Translations under genes and position numbers: made by a program
Assembly: GCF_018139145.2 (NCBI RefSeq)
Contig: NC_059480.1
Span: forward strand, 14,818,428 to 14,882,427
From: Gymnogyps californianus
Lineage: Eukaryota > Chordata > Aves > Accipitriformes > Cathartidae
Length of the DNA stretch: 64,000 nucleotides
Reading direction: 5' to 3'
Shown: positions 27,617 through 38,714 of the stretch, one piece after another
Layout: each line of letters begins with the position of its first letter
Position numbering within the stretch: position 1 is the first letter of the stretch
The notes under the pieces: generated by a model
Databases searched by the model: none
Told to the model about the DNA's origin: nothing
What the model saw: only the letters and a program-made list of their open reading frames with translations

Positions 27617-27649
27617 GGGGCGGGGCGGGTTGGGGGGAAGCGGAGGGGG
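27617..27649 (+). other. G-quadruplex motif in intron 2
   Basis: Five G tracts (GGGG, GGGG, GGG, GGGGGG, GGGGG) separated by 1, 1, 2 and 7 bases meet the usual quadruplex rule on the plus strand, which is the template strand of DLG1. The surrounding DNA is AT-rich. Confidence 0.75.
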
Positions 27650-30600
27650 TAGGAAAGACATCTTTCTTTCTTAGGGCTTCCTGCCAAAGCACTTGAAGCA
27701 CTGAAAACTTAACTCTCAAAACTACTAGAAAGGAAAACAAAGGTCAACATGTTATCTCAGTTCAGGGCAATATGAGGTGTATGGCATCTGCCAAATTCTT
27801 AGCAGCCCTACATAACAAATGTATAGACAAAATGCAAGGAGAGTCACAATCACTGTCAGAATAGGCAAGAGTCTGCCAATGCTACAGACTTTCATTCTTC
27901 AGTTGTAAAGCAACTACTGATTCTAAGGAAGTCTCAATCCTGCACACTTACTTCACCTCCTATATCAAGCTAAGAATATCCATTTAACACAAGTAAACCA
28001 AGACTTGAAAAGTATATGATTAGTGATCAACAAGAAAATACAAACACAAAGAAGAGCTTCATATCCATTTACAAAGCCAATGACCAAAGTGAACTAAGTA
28101 TTCGCTTTGTGTATTCATTGGTTGCGTTGTGTCATGGTATGTGTGTCTGGTCAAAAATAAATGTTTGCATTTATACTATGAAAAGTGAAAACCAGCCTCA
28201 TCACAACCCACGTAAAGCCCCTTTCAGGGTTGGTTGTTTTGGTGGGTTTTTTTTCCTTCTTTAAAAACCTAAACCGACTACTGCTGTGGACAATCAAGAC
28301 TTCTTAAAAATGAAAGTTGCAAGCTGCAGCGCAACTTTCTCACCACACATGTTCTGTTCTACAAGATCCTTTGCTACAAGCTGCAGCATCCAACTACCCA
28401 TCCTCAGCCCTTCCACTTGTTTCAGTAACTGTGTCCTACCCTTTAAACCTCCCTTCCGCACACACTTCTTTGCTTAACTCAAATTCCAGTAGATGCTATT
28501 TTCCACTTCTAACACAAATGCTCCTTAATTTGCACTCAGCTGAAACAGCCCTCATGTAACCTCGGATCTAGTTGTTTGCTTTTATTCCTCTAGCTGCTTT
28601 TTACAGTCAGATATGTTCAACTCCTTGCCAGTCTGACCACTTACGCTTTCCAAACTGTTCATTCATATTTTCCTCTTTGCTTACTAATCACTCCTTCACC
28701 ATATCTTCATGTTGTCTCCTTCCAATTTTCCTTCAGAAACCCACAGGGTGTTCTCCTTTATGTTTAGAGCTAAGGTAGGAAAAACTTAAAACAAAATTGA
28801 AGTTGTCCTCACACAGCCAAAAATTGGCATAACAATTTTCTGCTGTCCAAACACTTTTCGATTTAATACCACCTCATGCGCACTTAGTCATCAACCTAAG
28901 CCTAAAAAAAAAAACCCCAAACTAACAATGAACTCCCAGTCATCCACCCTCTCCAAATATCTCAACCCCAGCTGCAAATCAGCAGCCAGTATAACAATGT
29001 ATTTTTTTTTCTTAAAAGGATGTATTTACTACTGTCTTTAGTGGTAACAAAAAACCTGTCAGGGACAAAGGAAGCGTTACTATTAAGTCTTATTTGTAGG
29101 ATGTCCCCTAAATAGCATCAGTACAGGACTGAGGAGGTTTCTCTCCAGACAAATGCGTTCCAAAAAACCAAACTATTTTTGGGATGAGTTCACTCAACAC
29201 TCCAAGTTGAGCTTTCATACAGGTGCATAGCTCTGCTTAGAGGAGACAGCACAAGCATTGGTTTCTTCTAGCAACAGTAAGCTCATAGACTCCAAGGTAA
29301 TTATCTGACATTGATGGCAACACAAGGATGGGTGGCACCACATACTAGCATCTCCACCAGCAGTAACACTTGTACATTTCCTGCAGCCAAATTCTAACAC
29401 AAATTTCTGAAAACAGGACTTAAATTTGCAATGCTTTCACAATTCTTCCACAAGTTTTCCTTATTGCACCACTGTCCTAGGCTGACCTTTTAATTTCAAG
29501 CCAAAATAACTCAGCTTTTTTGAGGACATGGCTGGGAAGATATTTGCACATGACAAGATTCCTGTAAAAGCTTTACCAAAGAGCTCTAGAGTCTCCCCTA
29601 ATTTGGAGAAGGAACATGAAGCTAAGGAGGTTATTGTAGTGTCAGCCCTACCCCTTCTGCAGTCTCTTAACATTCTTGTAAATTTGGCCTAGTTATAATT
29701 CAGGAAGCCATCTGTGCAAGGAGACTCCTAGTCAGCTGCTAGAGTTCAGTTTCTTTGAAGATTCATTCCACCTGCACCAAAACAAGCACCAGCCCTCAAA
29801 AATACAGGCAACCAGATGCATAGGAGGCACGTGGCATTCCAGCTGCAGAGCTGAACAAGACATTTTGCCCTTGCTGCTGGGATCACCATGGAAGCAGGGC
29901 TAAGATTAAGACCAAATAGCCTCTCTCGTGCTTTCCCCCTTCCTCTACACTGTACCCAAGCACTGAAGCAAGCGTTGAGGGAGATTAGGAGCAAAGCCAG
30001 GTACACAGGAGCATGGGAGGAGATAGCCATCAGAACTAGGGAAAACAGGTGGAAGAACACAGGAAATAAAGTGAAGCAAGAACAGGACAGAAGATAAACT
30101 TTCCCAGAACCTGGAAACTATACCAATTATTCCCAACTTCAACTTTCTTTTCAGCCCCTGGATGAACAGCAGATTTATTGACAAAGTTTTCTTGTCAATA
30201 GCCCCTTTTAATAGTAACCCTGTAAAGAGAATACTGTAATAGATAAATTCTACAGTGCAGCTATTCAACATTGAATACACAGTCAGTATAATGAGCACAA
30301 GGATAATCTTTTGCCACAATACTATTTATCTGCATACCAGTAGCTACTCAACTTACACTAGTCTTATTTGCTATTTTAGGCTACCAAAAGCAGCACCCAA
30401 TCCCAAAAATTCAATACATTGGACTGACACACACACGTAATACAGCACAGAAAACACTTTAAAAAAGCAAGCACACAACAACCCCAAAACTTTCTATGCT
30501 ATCCAACTGCATTACATACATACAAAACAATAAGCAGTTCTTTAAAAAGGAGGAGCAAGGAGACTGTTTCACTCATTATTAGGTTCCTTGAAGAAGAAGA

Positions 30601-32262
30601 TGTGAAGTTCTTCCAAAAACTGGGACATTCTAAAGCAACAACAAACTACATGGCAGAAGCATACTAACAATGACCGAGTTAACACTCCAGTCGTCTAGAC
30701 ACCAACTAAAATGTTTTATCCTCCCTCCATCTGGATAAAGAAAAATACATGAAAATAATCAAGTACTTAACTACCTTTGAAAACACAACCCTAGGTCAAA
30801 TCTCTCTGAAACTGACCAACTTTTGCGTAAGTTTCGGAAGGAAGCCATAGTAAGCGTAATCATAGTGTATCTTTAGGAAACTTGTCCAAAAAGCAGACAA
30901 ACACGTCAAAGTTGCAAGAATTCTATTCCATGGATGTTTCAGGCTCAAATATGAGCAAAGATGTTGCATTACTGAAGTTGCAATCTAGGCAAAAAGTCAC
31001 AAAAATGCAGCAAGATTTCAATGGGAAAATACCCTATTTAGCATCTACAACAATTTCAGTAGTATCCAGTGTAACAGAAGATCCAATTCTCTCTAAACTT
31101 TCCTCTAATAAAAAAAACCAAAAAAACCCAAACAGTATTCACTGACTATCTAACCAGATCCTCGACTTACTGTCAAGAATTTTTGGATTCTTAACGTAAA
31201 TATTATTCAACTGAGTCTGAAAGAACTTGTACTAGGGCCTCAGTAACATTTAGAAAAAAATGGGAAGCAGTTCACAAAGTAGCCTTCCTCAAGTTAACTG
31301 AAGAGTAGTCTTACACAATGATACATAACCCACAACTAAAATTCTCTATGAGGCCTGAGCTGATTTGAAGTTAGCTGTGTCATCATGCCATATGCTCTAT
31401 TAACTAACTATAGCACTGAAATAAAAGCTGATATTGAAATTTCCCCAAGAGCAAGTACTTTTGGTTTCAGTTATAAAGAAGAGCTTCTGCTTTAACTTTT
31501 AACTCTGTTTGACTTCAATTTAGCCAGCAAGTACAGAAAATATTTCCACGCTAGCTAATTGAGAGGGAGCTAGAAGAGCAAGAATGTCTACAGAGATGCC
31601 ACACACAGCTCAGAGAACTGGAGCCACATGCCATCTAGCAGGAATGTCATCAGTCCACTCCAAAGGGCACCAACTTTGAGGAGTGCTGACCCAATCCAGT
31701 CTACTTCAGTCTAAAACCTGGGGTTGTTTTTGTACTTCAGTTCAGAAAGCCAGTGTGGACAGAGCTGAGAAAGCTGCAAAGTATGTTTTATATTCCTAGA
31801 AGTTTCATCCCTGGTCAGACTGCTGATAAACCTGAATAAAGAGTTTACCTTAATGCAACCATCAATTTTACAAAAAGTTCAGAGACAGGACTTCTTTTTC
31901 TGGTGTGTAAAAACACATTAACAGCATTTTTAATATATTCTGTCCAATTCATAAAGCTCATGAATCCAAACTATGGTTAAAAAACCTTAACGATTACCAG
32001 GGGGCAGCTGTTCTTTGGTTCAGTAAGGATTACTGAAACCACTACATTTTTTTCTTCAAAATTTCCCACACTGGGTATTTAGTGTTAGGAATAGCCAGTG
32101 CATAAGTACAATTGTCAAGGCCGATCTTCATGCAAAAGAACTCCAAGTGAAATAAATTAGACTGCTTACCCATATGAAATTCCACACATTTAACCTCCCC
32201 TAGTCAAATTTGCCATTTTATACCAAAAAGCCTTTATATGCGTAGCTATAAAATAATATATT

Positions 32263-32280
32263 AAAAAAAAAAAAAAAAAA
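32263..32280 (+). repeat. Poly-A tract (18 bases)
   Basis: An uninterrupted run of 18 A in intron 2, after an AT-rich stretch. No element recognised. Confidence 0.8.
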
Positions 32281-35200
32281 CACTTAAGACAGACAAGGCA
32301 AGAGAGAAGGCAAAAAAGGCAGCACAGCCAACTCCATTGCCAGGGTATGTAGTGACTCTTTTAGAATTCCCTTTTTCTGACACCTGTGCAAATGGAGTTA
32401 GTTATTGTCAGGAAAAGGAATATTTTTAAAGTAGTAAAATTACCTCATGTTTCTAGCTATAACTAGTAATATTTTCAATTTTAGAAGACTACTTTAATAC
32501 GGTCGACTGCAGCATGCAAGCCATTAAAAACAGACTTTAATCACACAAAAAGATTCTGTGTATAAACAGAAGTCTGCTTCACACATTTTTCCCTCAGAAG
32601 TGTTGGACTTACGCATGCAAGTGTTCCTCCTCTTATATTTTCAAAAAGACAAATACATCATATATCCATACCTTTACACGAACTTGTACCTTCTCAAGAA
32701 GGTAAAAGAGTGCCTAAATTAGAAGGAGAACTTATCTGCAGAATTATTACCTCAATATTTGAAGATAAATATCAAATTCTTTACCAAAGTGAAATTAAGT
32801 CTATCCCATGCTTCCGCATGCGGATATCTTACTTTGGTCTCCTAATGAACTGACTCACCTTACCAATTATCAGAACATCAGTAACAAGCTATTTTAACTA
32901 CAACCAAGAAATCATAAGCTAGAAAAGATACCACACAATTCTGAGACTGTACAATAGGAAATTTACTTAAAACTGACACTATTCTCAAGCTGATTTTAAT
33001 AACAGGCCTTTGGTATTCATTTAATTGAAGTGCTAGACATCATTACACTTGGCTGGTTGAAGCAACGGTAATGGGAAATACCACATTACAGAAGACATAG
33101 AAAATAAAAAATGGGCTTTTTCACAGACTGTTTTAAGGAGGTCATATTTAGTTACCAATTTTATTACTCATTTGAAGTTCTTCCAGTTATTTCACTTAAA
33201 ATATAACACTGTTGCAATGTCAATTTTGTAACACTGGCTGTTCACACCGACTAGTTACTCCTCTAATTCAGATCATTTAAAGCCATAATTATATATTTAA
33301 GAACCAGGTCAAGTTTGTAAGATTGGGGAACTAAAATTTTATTGATAGAATTAAAAAGAGAAGACAACATAAAAAAAGGCTAAAATGAGAAAATAATACC
33401 ATTTATTCTTCAGCATCCAAATGGAAATTCAGAAAAAAAATTAACATTTAATTCCTTCATGTGTATCTACATATATGAAATATTGATAAAATCTGTCATT
33501 TTCAGGAATATTTAATTTCCCCCATTACAAACCCAAAGATATATTTCTGTGCATAAAGTAATGTCTATTTATTGCTTGAAAGAACAGCATTTGATTGCCA
33601 AGTTAAAAGTTATACTAAAAAATATACATGAAATTGACAGCAGATCCTGACTGCAGCCTTCACATTCTCCTGTACCATGGACAGGCAGGTCTTGGATATA
33701 GTGCAGTAACTTGGCAGAAAAAGCAGAAAATAAAGGAAGTTCTTTTTCTTTTTTAGTATTATTTTATAAAAAAACCAGAAACTAAAAGTAGCACGCTTTC
33801 TGGAAGAAGTATCTATAGGAGAAATAACTTGGTAATTGAGCTTGAAACTTTCTGTCAGAACAGCATTGGCTATTTTAGTTGGGAACACATCACAACTTCT
33901 CTAAAATGCACACTTAAAAATCAGCCATGAAGTAACGTGAAATGCAGTATTCCAGGTAAGCCTAACCTGCAGCACAACTGCATATTTCATCCAGCCTGCT
34001 CCTAGATCTTCATGGAAAGAGGACATGCAGGAGCAGGTTCACGGTCTTCCCAGTAACTGCAGCCATCCTCCCCAGGGAGCCCCCCACTCTTTACCCCCGT
34101 CATGCAGCAGTCACACCATAAAAAGATGTTTCCAGGAAAACAACAGCCAGGAGCAGCCTGCCACGAACAAGAACTCCCCCAACGTATTTCCATGGAAAGG
34201 AGCAGGTTAGAGGAGAAAGACTCAAGTTGACAGCATAAATTGCTTGGAAAGTACTAGCCTTCTGTGTTATCACCTTTCAGACAAACAGTTTGGGAACATA
34301 GGCATACACTCTGTAACAAGCAATCATACAGTGAACCAGTAAATGCAAAGTTAATGCAACATACCCAAGAAGCATGACACCTATTGTGCACGCACAGATG
34401 AATTGAACTCAACAAGAACTAGGGTCCTATGGTTGCAACATACAACTTCTTACAAGACCAGAAAACAGGCCATGTAGCCCATGCAGACAACAACACATTC
34501 CTGTTCTCTGCTCTTCCAGAAAGAAGCCAGCAGACATGAGATTGCCTGCTGTTTCAAGTTCACTACTACTAGGTGTAGAGTTATTAAAACAATGAAGATC
34601 CATATGTGGATATAAGAAGAAACTATGTCTTGCAGGTTAGACTATCAAAGGCTAATAGATTAGTATCTTATTCAATGAAGGGGAGGAAATGGAGTACTGC
34701 ATGGATCTTCAAGACAGTTTAAAAAAAACCACACACATACACACACCCAGAACAAGAAAAATGGTAGTCAACATTGAAATTTGCTAGGTGAAAGTAAAAA
34801 GCACAACTGCAGTACATTAAACTTCTGATACAAGACTTCAACATTCTGATTCACCAATGAGTGAATCCTGTCCATACACGTCCCACAAAGATTATGTCTA
34901 GCTTTTCATCATGGAGTTGGTTAGTGTCAACTGAGTATTGAAGAGAAATGCACAGAGTTCCTGTAAGTAAAAGATTTCTGTAACCGACCTATTTTCACAA
35001 CTACCTTTCATGAACTTACATGATAAAAAAAACACATGCAAGATTACTATCTTCTGAAAACCTACCTAAGAAGATGAAATAAATGCTCCAGAAGAAAACA
35101 TTCCACATGCAGCAATGCATGTTTATGTTTTGCCTGTCCCTGTGTTTCCACCACAACATAGATTCAAAGAAGCTGCGGTACTACGAGATAAGATGTACAC

Positions 35201-36133
35201 CTGTGTGACACTAACCATGCAGTAAGCCCAATTTAGCTACAGTGTTTCTTATTAGTTCAATTCAGATGCAGCTTACTTTGTTAAAAGACAAGGATGTAGA
35301 ACTTTACAAATTTTACTCTTGAAGGTAAACTAACAAAACGCTTTCATTCATTAGCTGTCACAAGAGTGACAATCAAAGAGAAACCACATTTCACTGCTTC
35401 CCTGCAGAAGTTTCCAAATAAAGTCAGGATTCTGCAAGTTGTATTTATGCTCAATTTTTTTTTCCAAACAGACATGCAGGAAATTCAAAATTACATGTAA
35501 GTAGTTCAACAAGACTTATGGGAACGTTTTAAGTGAAGGACTACAGACACTCTAAACTAAGAATTAGTAGTGTTTTCACTAGACTTTAATATGCAACAAA
35601 GGAGAAAAGATCACTGCAGTATTTCCTGAAGCATTAGAGGTTTCTTCTCATTTACTTTAAGTTAACTTTGCACTTCAGATATACACCTTGTGATATTTTT
35701 AGAGATTCTTCAGCAGGAACATTTGCCTGAATCCTACCTTAGATTAAAACCATTTGAACTCATTCATTAACCTGTTACATACGGACTCACCAAAAAAAAA
35801 AAAAAAAATAGTCCTTAGAAATTGTTCAGGTAAATACAGATATATGGAAAACCAGTTTAAAGTAATCTACAATACCATGTCACAGAAGAAAAAATAGCAC
35901 CACAGTTTTAAGCAGTTTGGGCCAGTCAAAAGCCTCGAATAAAGTAAGCATACAAAACAAGTGAACTGTTGATCTGTAACAGCACGTGTTACTACGCAAA
36001 ACAAAAACACAGCGACAAAAAGCACATGGTTTCTAACACAAGGGCAAAAGACGTTTTCTTCTTAACACTGCAAGCGACAGCATAAGCAAGAACCAACTGG
36101 CTTGAGCACAAACTGAAAGAAGTCAGCCTTTAC

Positions 36134-36265
36134 CTATCAAAGCCTGGAAAAGGTTACTTTGGAAGATGCTGATGACACGCTCTATGGAGTTTCGCAGCTG
36201 CCGGTCCTCCGCCTGGCTCAGCTTGGAGCGGTATTCCTCCAGGAGGCGCAGGGCTCGCTGGGTAT
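36134..36265 (-). CDS. DLG1: DLG1 coding exon 2 (L27 domain)
   Basis: This 132-bp exon is preceded by the acceptor ACTTGCAG and followed by the donor GTAAAG. It completes Asp7 and then encodes [11 protein letters not shown] through to N-L-F-Q-A-L-I, ending with the first G of the next Asp codon (phase 1). It provides most of the L27 domain, roughly residues 4-60 of DLG1. L27 is a small helical heterodimerisation module that, from family knowledge, pairs with L27 domains of proteins such as CASK and MPP family members. The heptad-like Leu and Ile spacing expected of L27 is visible in LLEEYRSKL and [13 protein letters not shown]. No frameshift or stop is present. Identification is essentially certain. 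Confidence 0.97.
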
Positions 36266-36568
36266 CTGCAAGTGGAGACCAGGCACACCGGTGACCCCGG
36301 CGCACCAGGTAGGAGGACCGGGGATGCACACGCCGGGGACGCAACAAGCCCCCGCGGTCGGGACCGCCCCAGCCCGGCAGCTTCTTTGTTCGCAGCCGGG
36401 AGAGCGCGGGCGGGACCGTGCCCCTCGGCGGGCTCGCACCGCCCGCAGCCCGAGGACCGGCGGCTCCCGGCAGCCGCCCCTCCTCGCCCGTCCCGCCGCC
36501 GCCCGCCGCGGCAGCTGTCAGGCAGCGACTCCGGCAGCTGCCGGGGCCCCTCGGCGTGCGGCGCTCAC
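36266..36568 (-). other. DLG1: DLG1 intron 1 (303 bp)
   Basis: A short GC-rich GT-AG intron with donor GTGAGC and acceptor CTTGCAG. Its length is exactly 101 codons and it has no in-frame stop, so its retention would leave the DLG1 reading frame open. Nothing else was recognised in it. Confidence 0.92.
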
Positions 36569-36587
36569 CTTGCTTCCTGACGGGCAT
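36569..36587 (-). CDS. DLG1: DLG1 coding exon 1 (start codon, MPVRKQ)
   Basis: This exon holds 19 coding bases: ATG followed by codons for P-V-R-K-Q and the first base of an Asp codon. The donor is AAG|GTGAGC, with GT at 36567-36568. The start is chosen because MPVRKQ is the known N-terminus of L27-form DLG1 and joins exon 2 in phase 1 to give MPVRKQ-DTQRAL. The start context has a purine (G) at -3 and C at +4, which is adequate but not optimal. The exon lies inside the CpG island. The reading frame upstream of the ATG stays open for 177 codons without a stop, which I attribute to the high GC content; no conserved extension is recognised there. Confidence 0.95.
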
Positions 36588-36704
36588 GGCGCTCCGGGGC
36601 CGCGGCGCTCCCTCGGCGGCCGGGGCTCCGCCTCGCAAACTTTGAGCCCGACGCGGGGCGGCGCGGCGGGGGTGGCGGCGCGGCTCCCCCTGCCGGCCGG
36701 GCGC

Positions 36705-36722
36705 GGGGGGGGGGGGGGGGGG
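36705..36722 (+). repeat. Poly-G run (18 bases) in the CpG island
   Basis: Eighteen uninterrupted G on the plus strand, between the DLG1 ATG and the promoter motifs. It would read as a C run in a DLG1 5' UTR. Run length may be affected by sequencing error. Confidence 0.85.
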
Positions 36723-36979
36723 CGCGGCGGCCGCCCCGCCGGACCGACCCACCGACCGACCCGCACACCCGCCCGGCGAGCAAGCGGCTCCGCTCGGGGC
36801 TCCCGCCGGCGCCCACCGCGGCACACTCCGCGAGAGACGGGACACGCCGGGCCGGAGGGCACGGCGCGGTGCAGCGCAGCGGGCCGGGCCGGGCCGGGCG
36901 GGAGCAGGGCAGGGCAGGGGCGCTCGCGCCGCCCGCCGCCTCCCGCTCGTACTGCTCGGAAATTCCAAACTTTCCAGCC

Positions 36980-36990
36980 AAAATGGCGGC
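36980..36990 (+). promoter_or_regulatory. YY1-type motif
   Basis: AAAATGGCGGC matches the extended YY1 consensus. YY1 sites of this form are typically found just downstream of start sites and in the sense of transcription. Here the motif is in plus orientation, opposite to DLG1, which is one reason to suspect a divergent plus-strand transcript. Confidence 0.65.
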
Positions 36991-37023
36991 CTGGAGGCTG
37001 TGGGGAGCGCGCCCCCCCTCCGC

Positions 37024-37029
37024 CACGTG
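37024..37029. promoter_or_regulatory. CACGTG E-box
   Basis: A palindromic CACGTG in the context GCCACGTGACC lies between the CCAAT box and the YY1-type site. This is the canonical site for USF, MYC/MAX or MITF/TFE bHLH factors. Which factor binds cannot be told from sequence. Confidence 0.6.
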
Positions 37030-37047
37030 ACCGGGCCCGGCGGCCGC

Positions 37048-37052
37048 CCAAT
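37048..37052 (+). promoter_or_regulatory. CCAAT box (NF-Y type)
   Basis: CCCAATCAGG contains the CCAATCAG core favoured by NF-Y. It is about 20 bases from the E-box and about 60 bases from the YY1-type motif, a usual spacing for a proximal promoter. Confidence 0.65.
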
Positions 37053-37190
37053 CAGGGCTCGGCTCGGCTCGGGGCCGGTACCTAGGCGGCGGGGCGGAGG
37101 GAGGGGGGGGGGAGGCAAGGTGAGCGCTCGCCGCCCGCCTTAAAGGGGCCGGCGCGCAGCGGCCTGGCCCCGCCCAGTCCCCGAGACCTG

Positions 37191-37204
37191 CCCCGCCCCG
37201 CCCC
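37191..37204 (-). promoter_or_regulatory. GC boxes (Sp/KLF type)
   Basis: CCCCGCCCCGCCCC gives two overlapping GGGGCGGGG boxes on the minus strand, upstream of DLG1. A related CCCCGCCC lies at about 37168-37175. They are consistent with an Sp1-dependent TATA-less promoter. Confidence 0.6.
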
Positions 37205-37600
37205 TCCGGGCGCCCGAAAGCTGCCGCTGTGGGCCGGCGGGGCCCGGGGCGGCGCCGCTGGAGCGCGGCGCCCGCCGCGAGAAGGTGAGGCTGGGTCCGC
37301 TGCACGGCGCCGAGGCCGCCCCGCTCCGCCCAGCCCCTCAGCGTCCGGCGGCGGCGTGCGCCCTCCCTCCCTTCCTCCCGCCGGCCGAGGTGGCGCCGCC
37401 TTACCGGCGGGAACGGGACCGGGGCGGTCCCCGCGACGAAACCTGCCCTCGAGCGTCCCCGGCGCTGATCGCCACCGCCCCGCTGCGGGCGTGAGGCGCT
37501 CCCCGGTGCGGCGGGGCCGCTCTCCCGGGCGCACCGCTGGTGAGGGCCGGCGTGTGCTCTGGGAGGGCGGCACAGCCACAGGTGTGCCGCCGAAGTTACT

Positions 37601-38714
37601 TGGCAGTATCGGTTATCCGCCTTTAACTGCCGTTGACCAAATGTGCGTGCAGCTGGCAGGAGTTAGTGGGCAAAAATGGACAAATAACTGTGTTGGCACT
37701 GATACTGCAAGCGTCCGAGGTATGGATCAGCTCCTGTTGTGCTGCCTACTGCAAAAATACACAGCTAGAGATGTTCCTTGCTCCAGGAAGCTGACAGCCT
37801 AATTGCATGACAAGAGGCCATGGGACAGGCAGGGGAACACAGACACCTTACCGGCCTACACAATAAGCAACGCACGGAGCACTGGCATCCACCTGTTGCT
37901 GGCTTTTCTCTTCAGTCATCCTGGCGAAGAACAGCATGAGAAGGAGAAGGGCTTATTTGAAGGAGGACGAAGAAATAGCTTTGCTGCGGTTAACAGAAGA
38001 CATAAGGTTAACATAAGGACATCATGGGAGACAGCATGAAGAGCCTTGCTTATTTGAAAATTTAAGAAATGGGCTGTACAGGCTGACATCATGGGCCAAT
38101 CAGAATCATGAAAGCTACTTTCTGAAAGCTGGCATGGAAATGGCAATGAGGTGCCTTCAAAGGCAATACAAACACCTTGCTTTTTTGCATGACAGCAAAG
38201 AGGAGACAGAGCATAGAAATGGGTAACTTGGATAGAAACGTGCATGAGGTAAATGATCTTTGCAGCATATTCTAGATGCCCATTAAAGGGAAAATGTATA
38301 TTAAAACTGGTGAATTTAGGGGTAACTAACTCAAATGCTTGTAGTGAGGGGGAATGTCACTTATTTCTCAATCAGATGGACGATCAACCAGAACCTTGGA
38401 TCTGAAACACTTCAAACCCTGTATGTATGTGCATATGAGAGGCAGAGAGAGATTTGAAAGTTCAAAGCAAATCCTGCTGATGTGATTTTTTTGATCCAAG
38501 TTTGCATCTCTATTTACACTTTTTTGATTTAGACACAACTGAAAATGTACAAGAGCTTACCCCAGGTACCTAAAAAGAATCTCCTGGGCAACTCTTGCAA
38601 ATTTGAAGTCTAAAAATCAGGACTAGATTTGGCCATGGCAAAGTCCTAATCTTAAAGAAAACTTACACTGCAACAAATTTAACCCAGATCTAGAAAAGGC
38701 CTCTCTTGTCTCTC

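Larger units (their letters stand above)
21464..36133 (-). other. DLG1: DLG1 intron 2 (14.7 kb)
   Basis: An AT-rich GT-AG intron with donor GTAAAG and acceptor CATCTTTAG. It holds a CR1 3' end (26044-26354), a CR1 ORF2 fragment (26800-27121), an inverted repeat (25156-25356), a G-quadruplex motif (27617-27649) and A-tracts at 23962-23982, 32263-32280 and 35792-35808. The stretches 21464-24990, 27660-32260 and 32290-35790 hold no repeat or coding segment that I recognise. Their ORFs are short and resemble no known protein. Confidence 0.9.
1..36990 (-). other. DLG1: DLG1 gene, 5' portion (gene span within window)
   Basis: DLG1/SAP97 is a membrane-associated guanylate kinase scaffold at epithelial lateral membranes and synapses, where it organises polarity complexes and channels or receptors. 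Here only the 5' part is present: promoter and 5' UTR, three coding exons (36569-36587, 36134-36265, 21297-21463) and introns 1, 2 and part of 3. Joined, the exons give 106 residues beginning [20 protein letters not shown] and ending SLSPSVE. This matches my knowledge of the L27-containing DLG1 isoform, with few substitutions from mammals. The following PEST-like linker, PDZ, SH3 and GK exons were not seen, so the gene runs off the left edge. The 5' limit near 36990 is estimated from promoter motifs, not observed. The paralogues DLG2 and DLG4 differ in this N-terminal segment, so the DLG1 assignment is firm. Confidence 0.93.
36588..36990 (-). other. DLG1: Probable DLG1 5' UTR (approximate)
   Basis: This is the GC-rich stretch between the DLG1 ATG and the cluster of promoter motifs. 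It includes an 18-base G run at 36705-36722, which is C-rich in the mRNA sense. A GGGCC-type tandem lies near 36881-36899 and CCGA/CCGACC repeats near 36738-36760. The transcription start is not directly visible because there is no TATA box. The upper limit is an estimate placed at the YY1-type site and could be wrong by a few hundred bases. Confidence 0.45.
36170..37600. promoter_or_regulatory. DLG1: CpG-island promoter of DLG1, possibly bidirectional
   Basis: Base composition changes abruptly from AT-rich introns to very GC- and CpG-dense DNA, then falls again after about 37600. The island covers DLG1 exons 1 and 2, the 5' UTR and the upstream flank. Visible sites are a GC box cluster (CCCCGCCCCGCCCC, 37191-37204), a CCAAT box (37048-37052), a CACGTG E-box (37024-37029), a YY1-type AAAATGGCGGC (36980-36990) and a kappaB-like GGAAATTCC (36958-36966). 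No TATA box is seen, which fits a broadly expressed dispersed-start promoter. Long open frames on both strands here (up to about 330 codons) are explained by the scarcity of stop codons in GC-rich DNA. Confidence 0.9.

Noticed and set aside
36159..37085. A 308-codon plus-strand frame opposite DLG1
   Set aside because: It is low-complexity Arg/Pro/Ala/Gly sequence caused by GC-rich DNA and overlaps DLG1 exons on the other strand. No domain is visible.
36123..37118. A 331-codon minus-strand frame across the CpG island as one protein
   Set aside because: It contains true DLG1 exons 1 and 2 but runs through intron 1 and past the exon 2 donor. Splice sites and the known DLG1 N-terminus show it is not one continuous coding unit.
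37356..37802. A 148-codon plus-strand frame starting in the CpG island
   Set aside because: Its first half is GC-driven low complexity and its second half resembles no known protein. It may lie in a non-coding divergent RNA.
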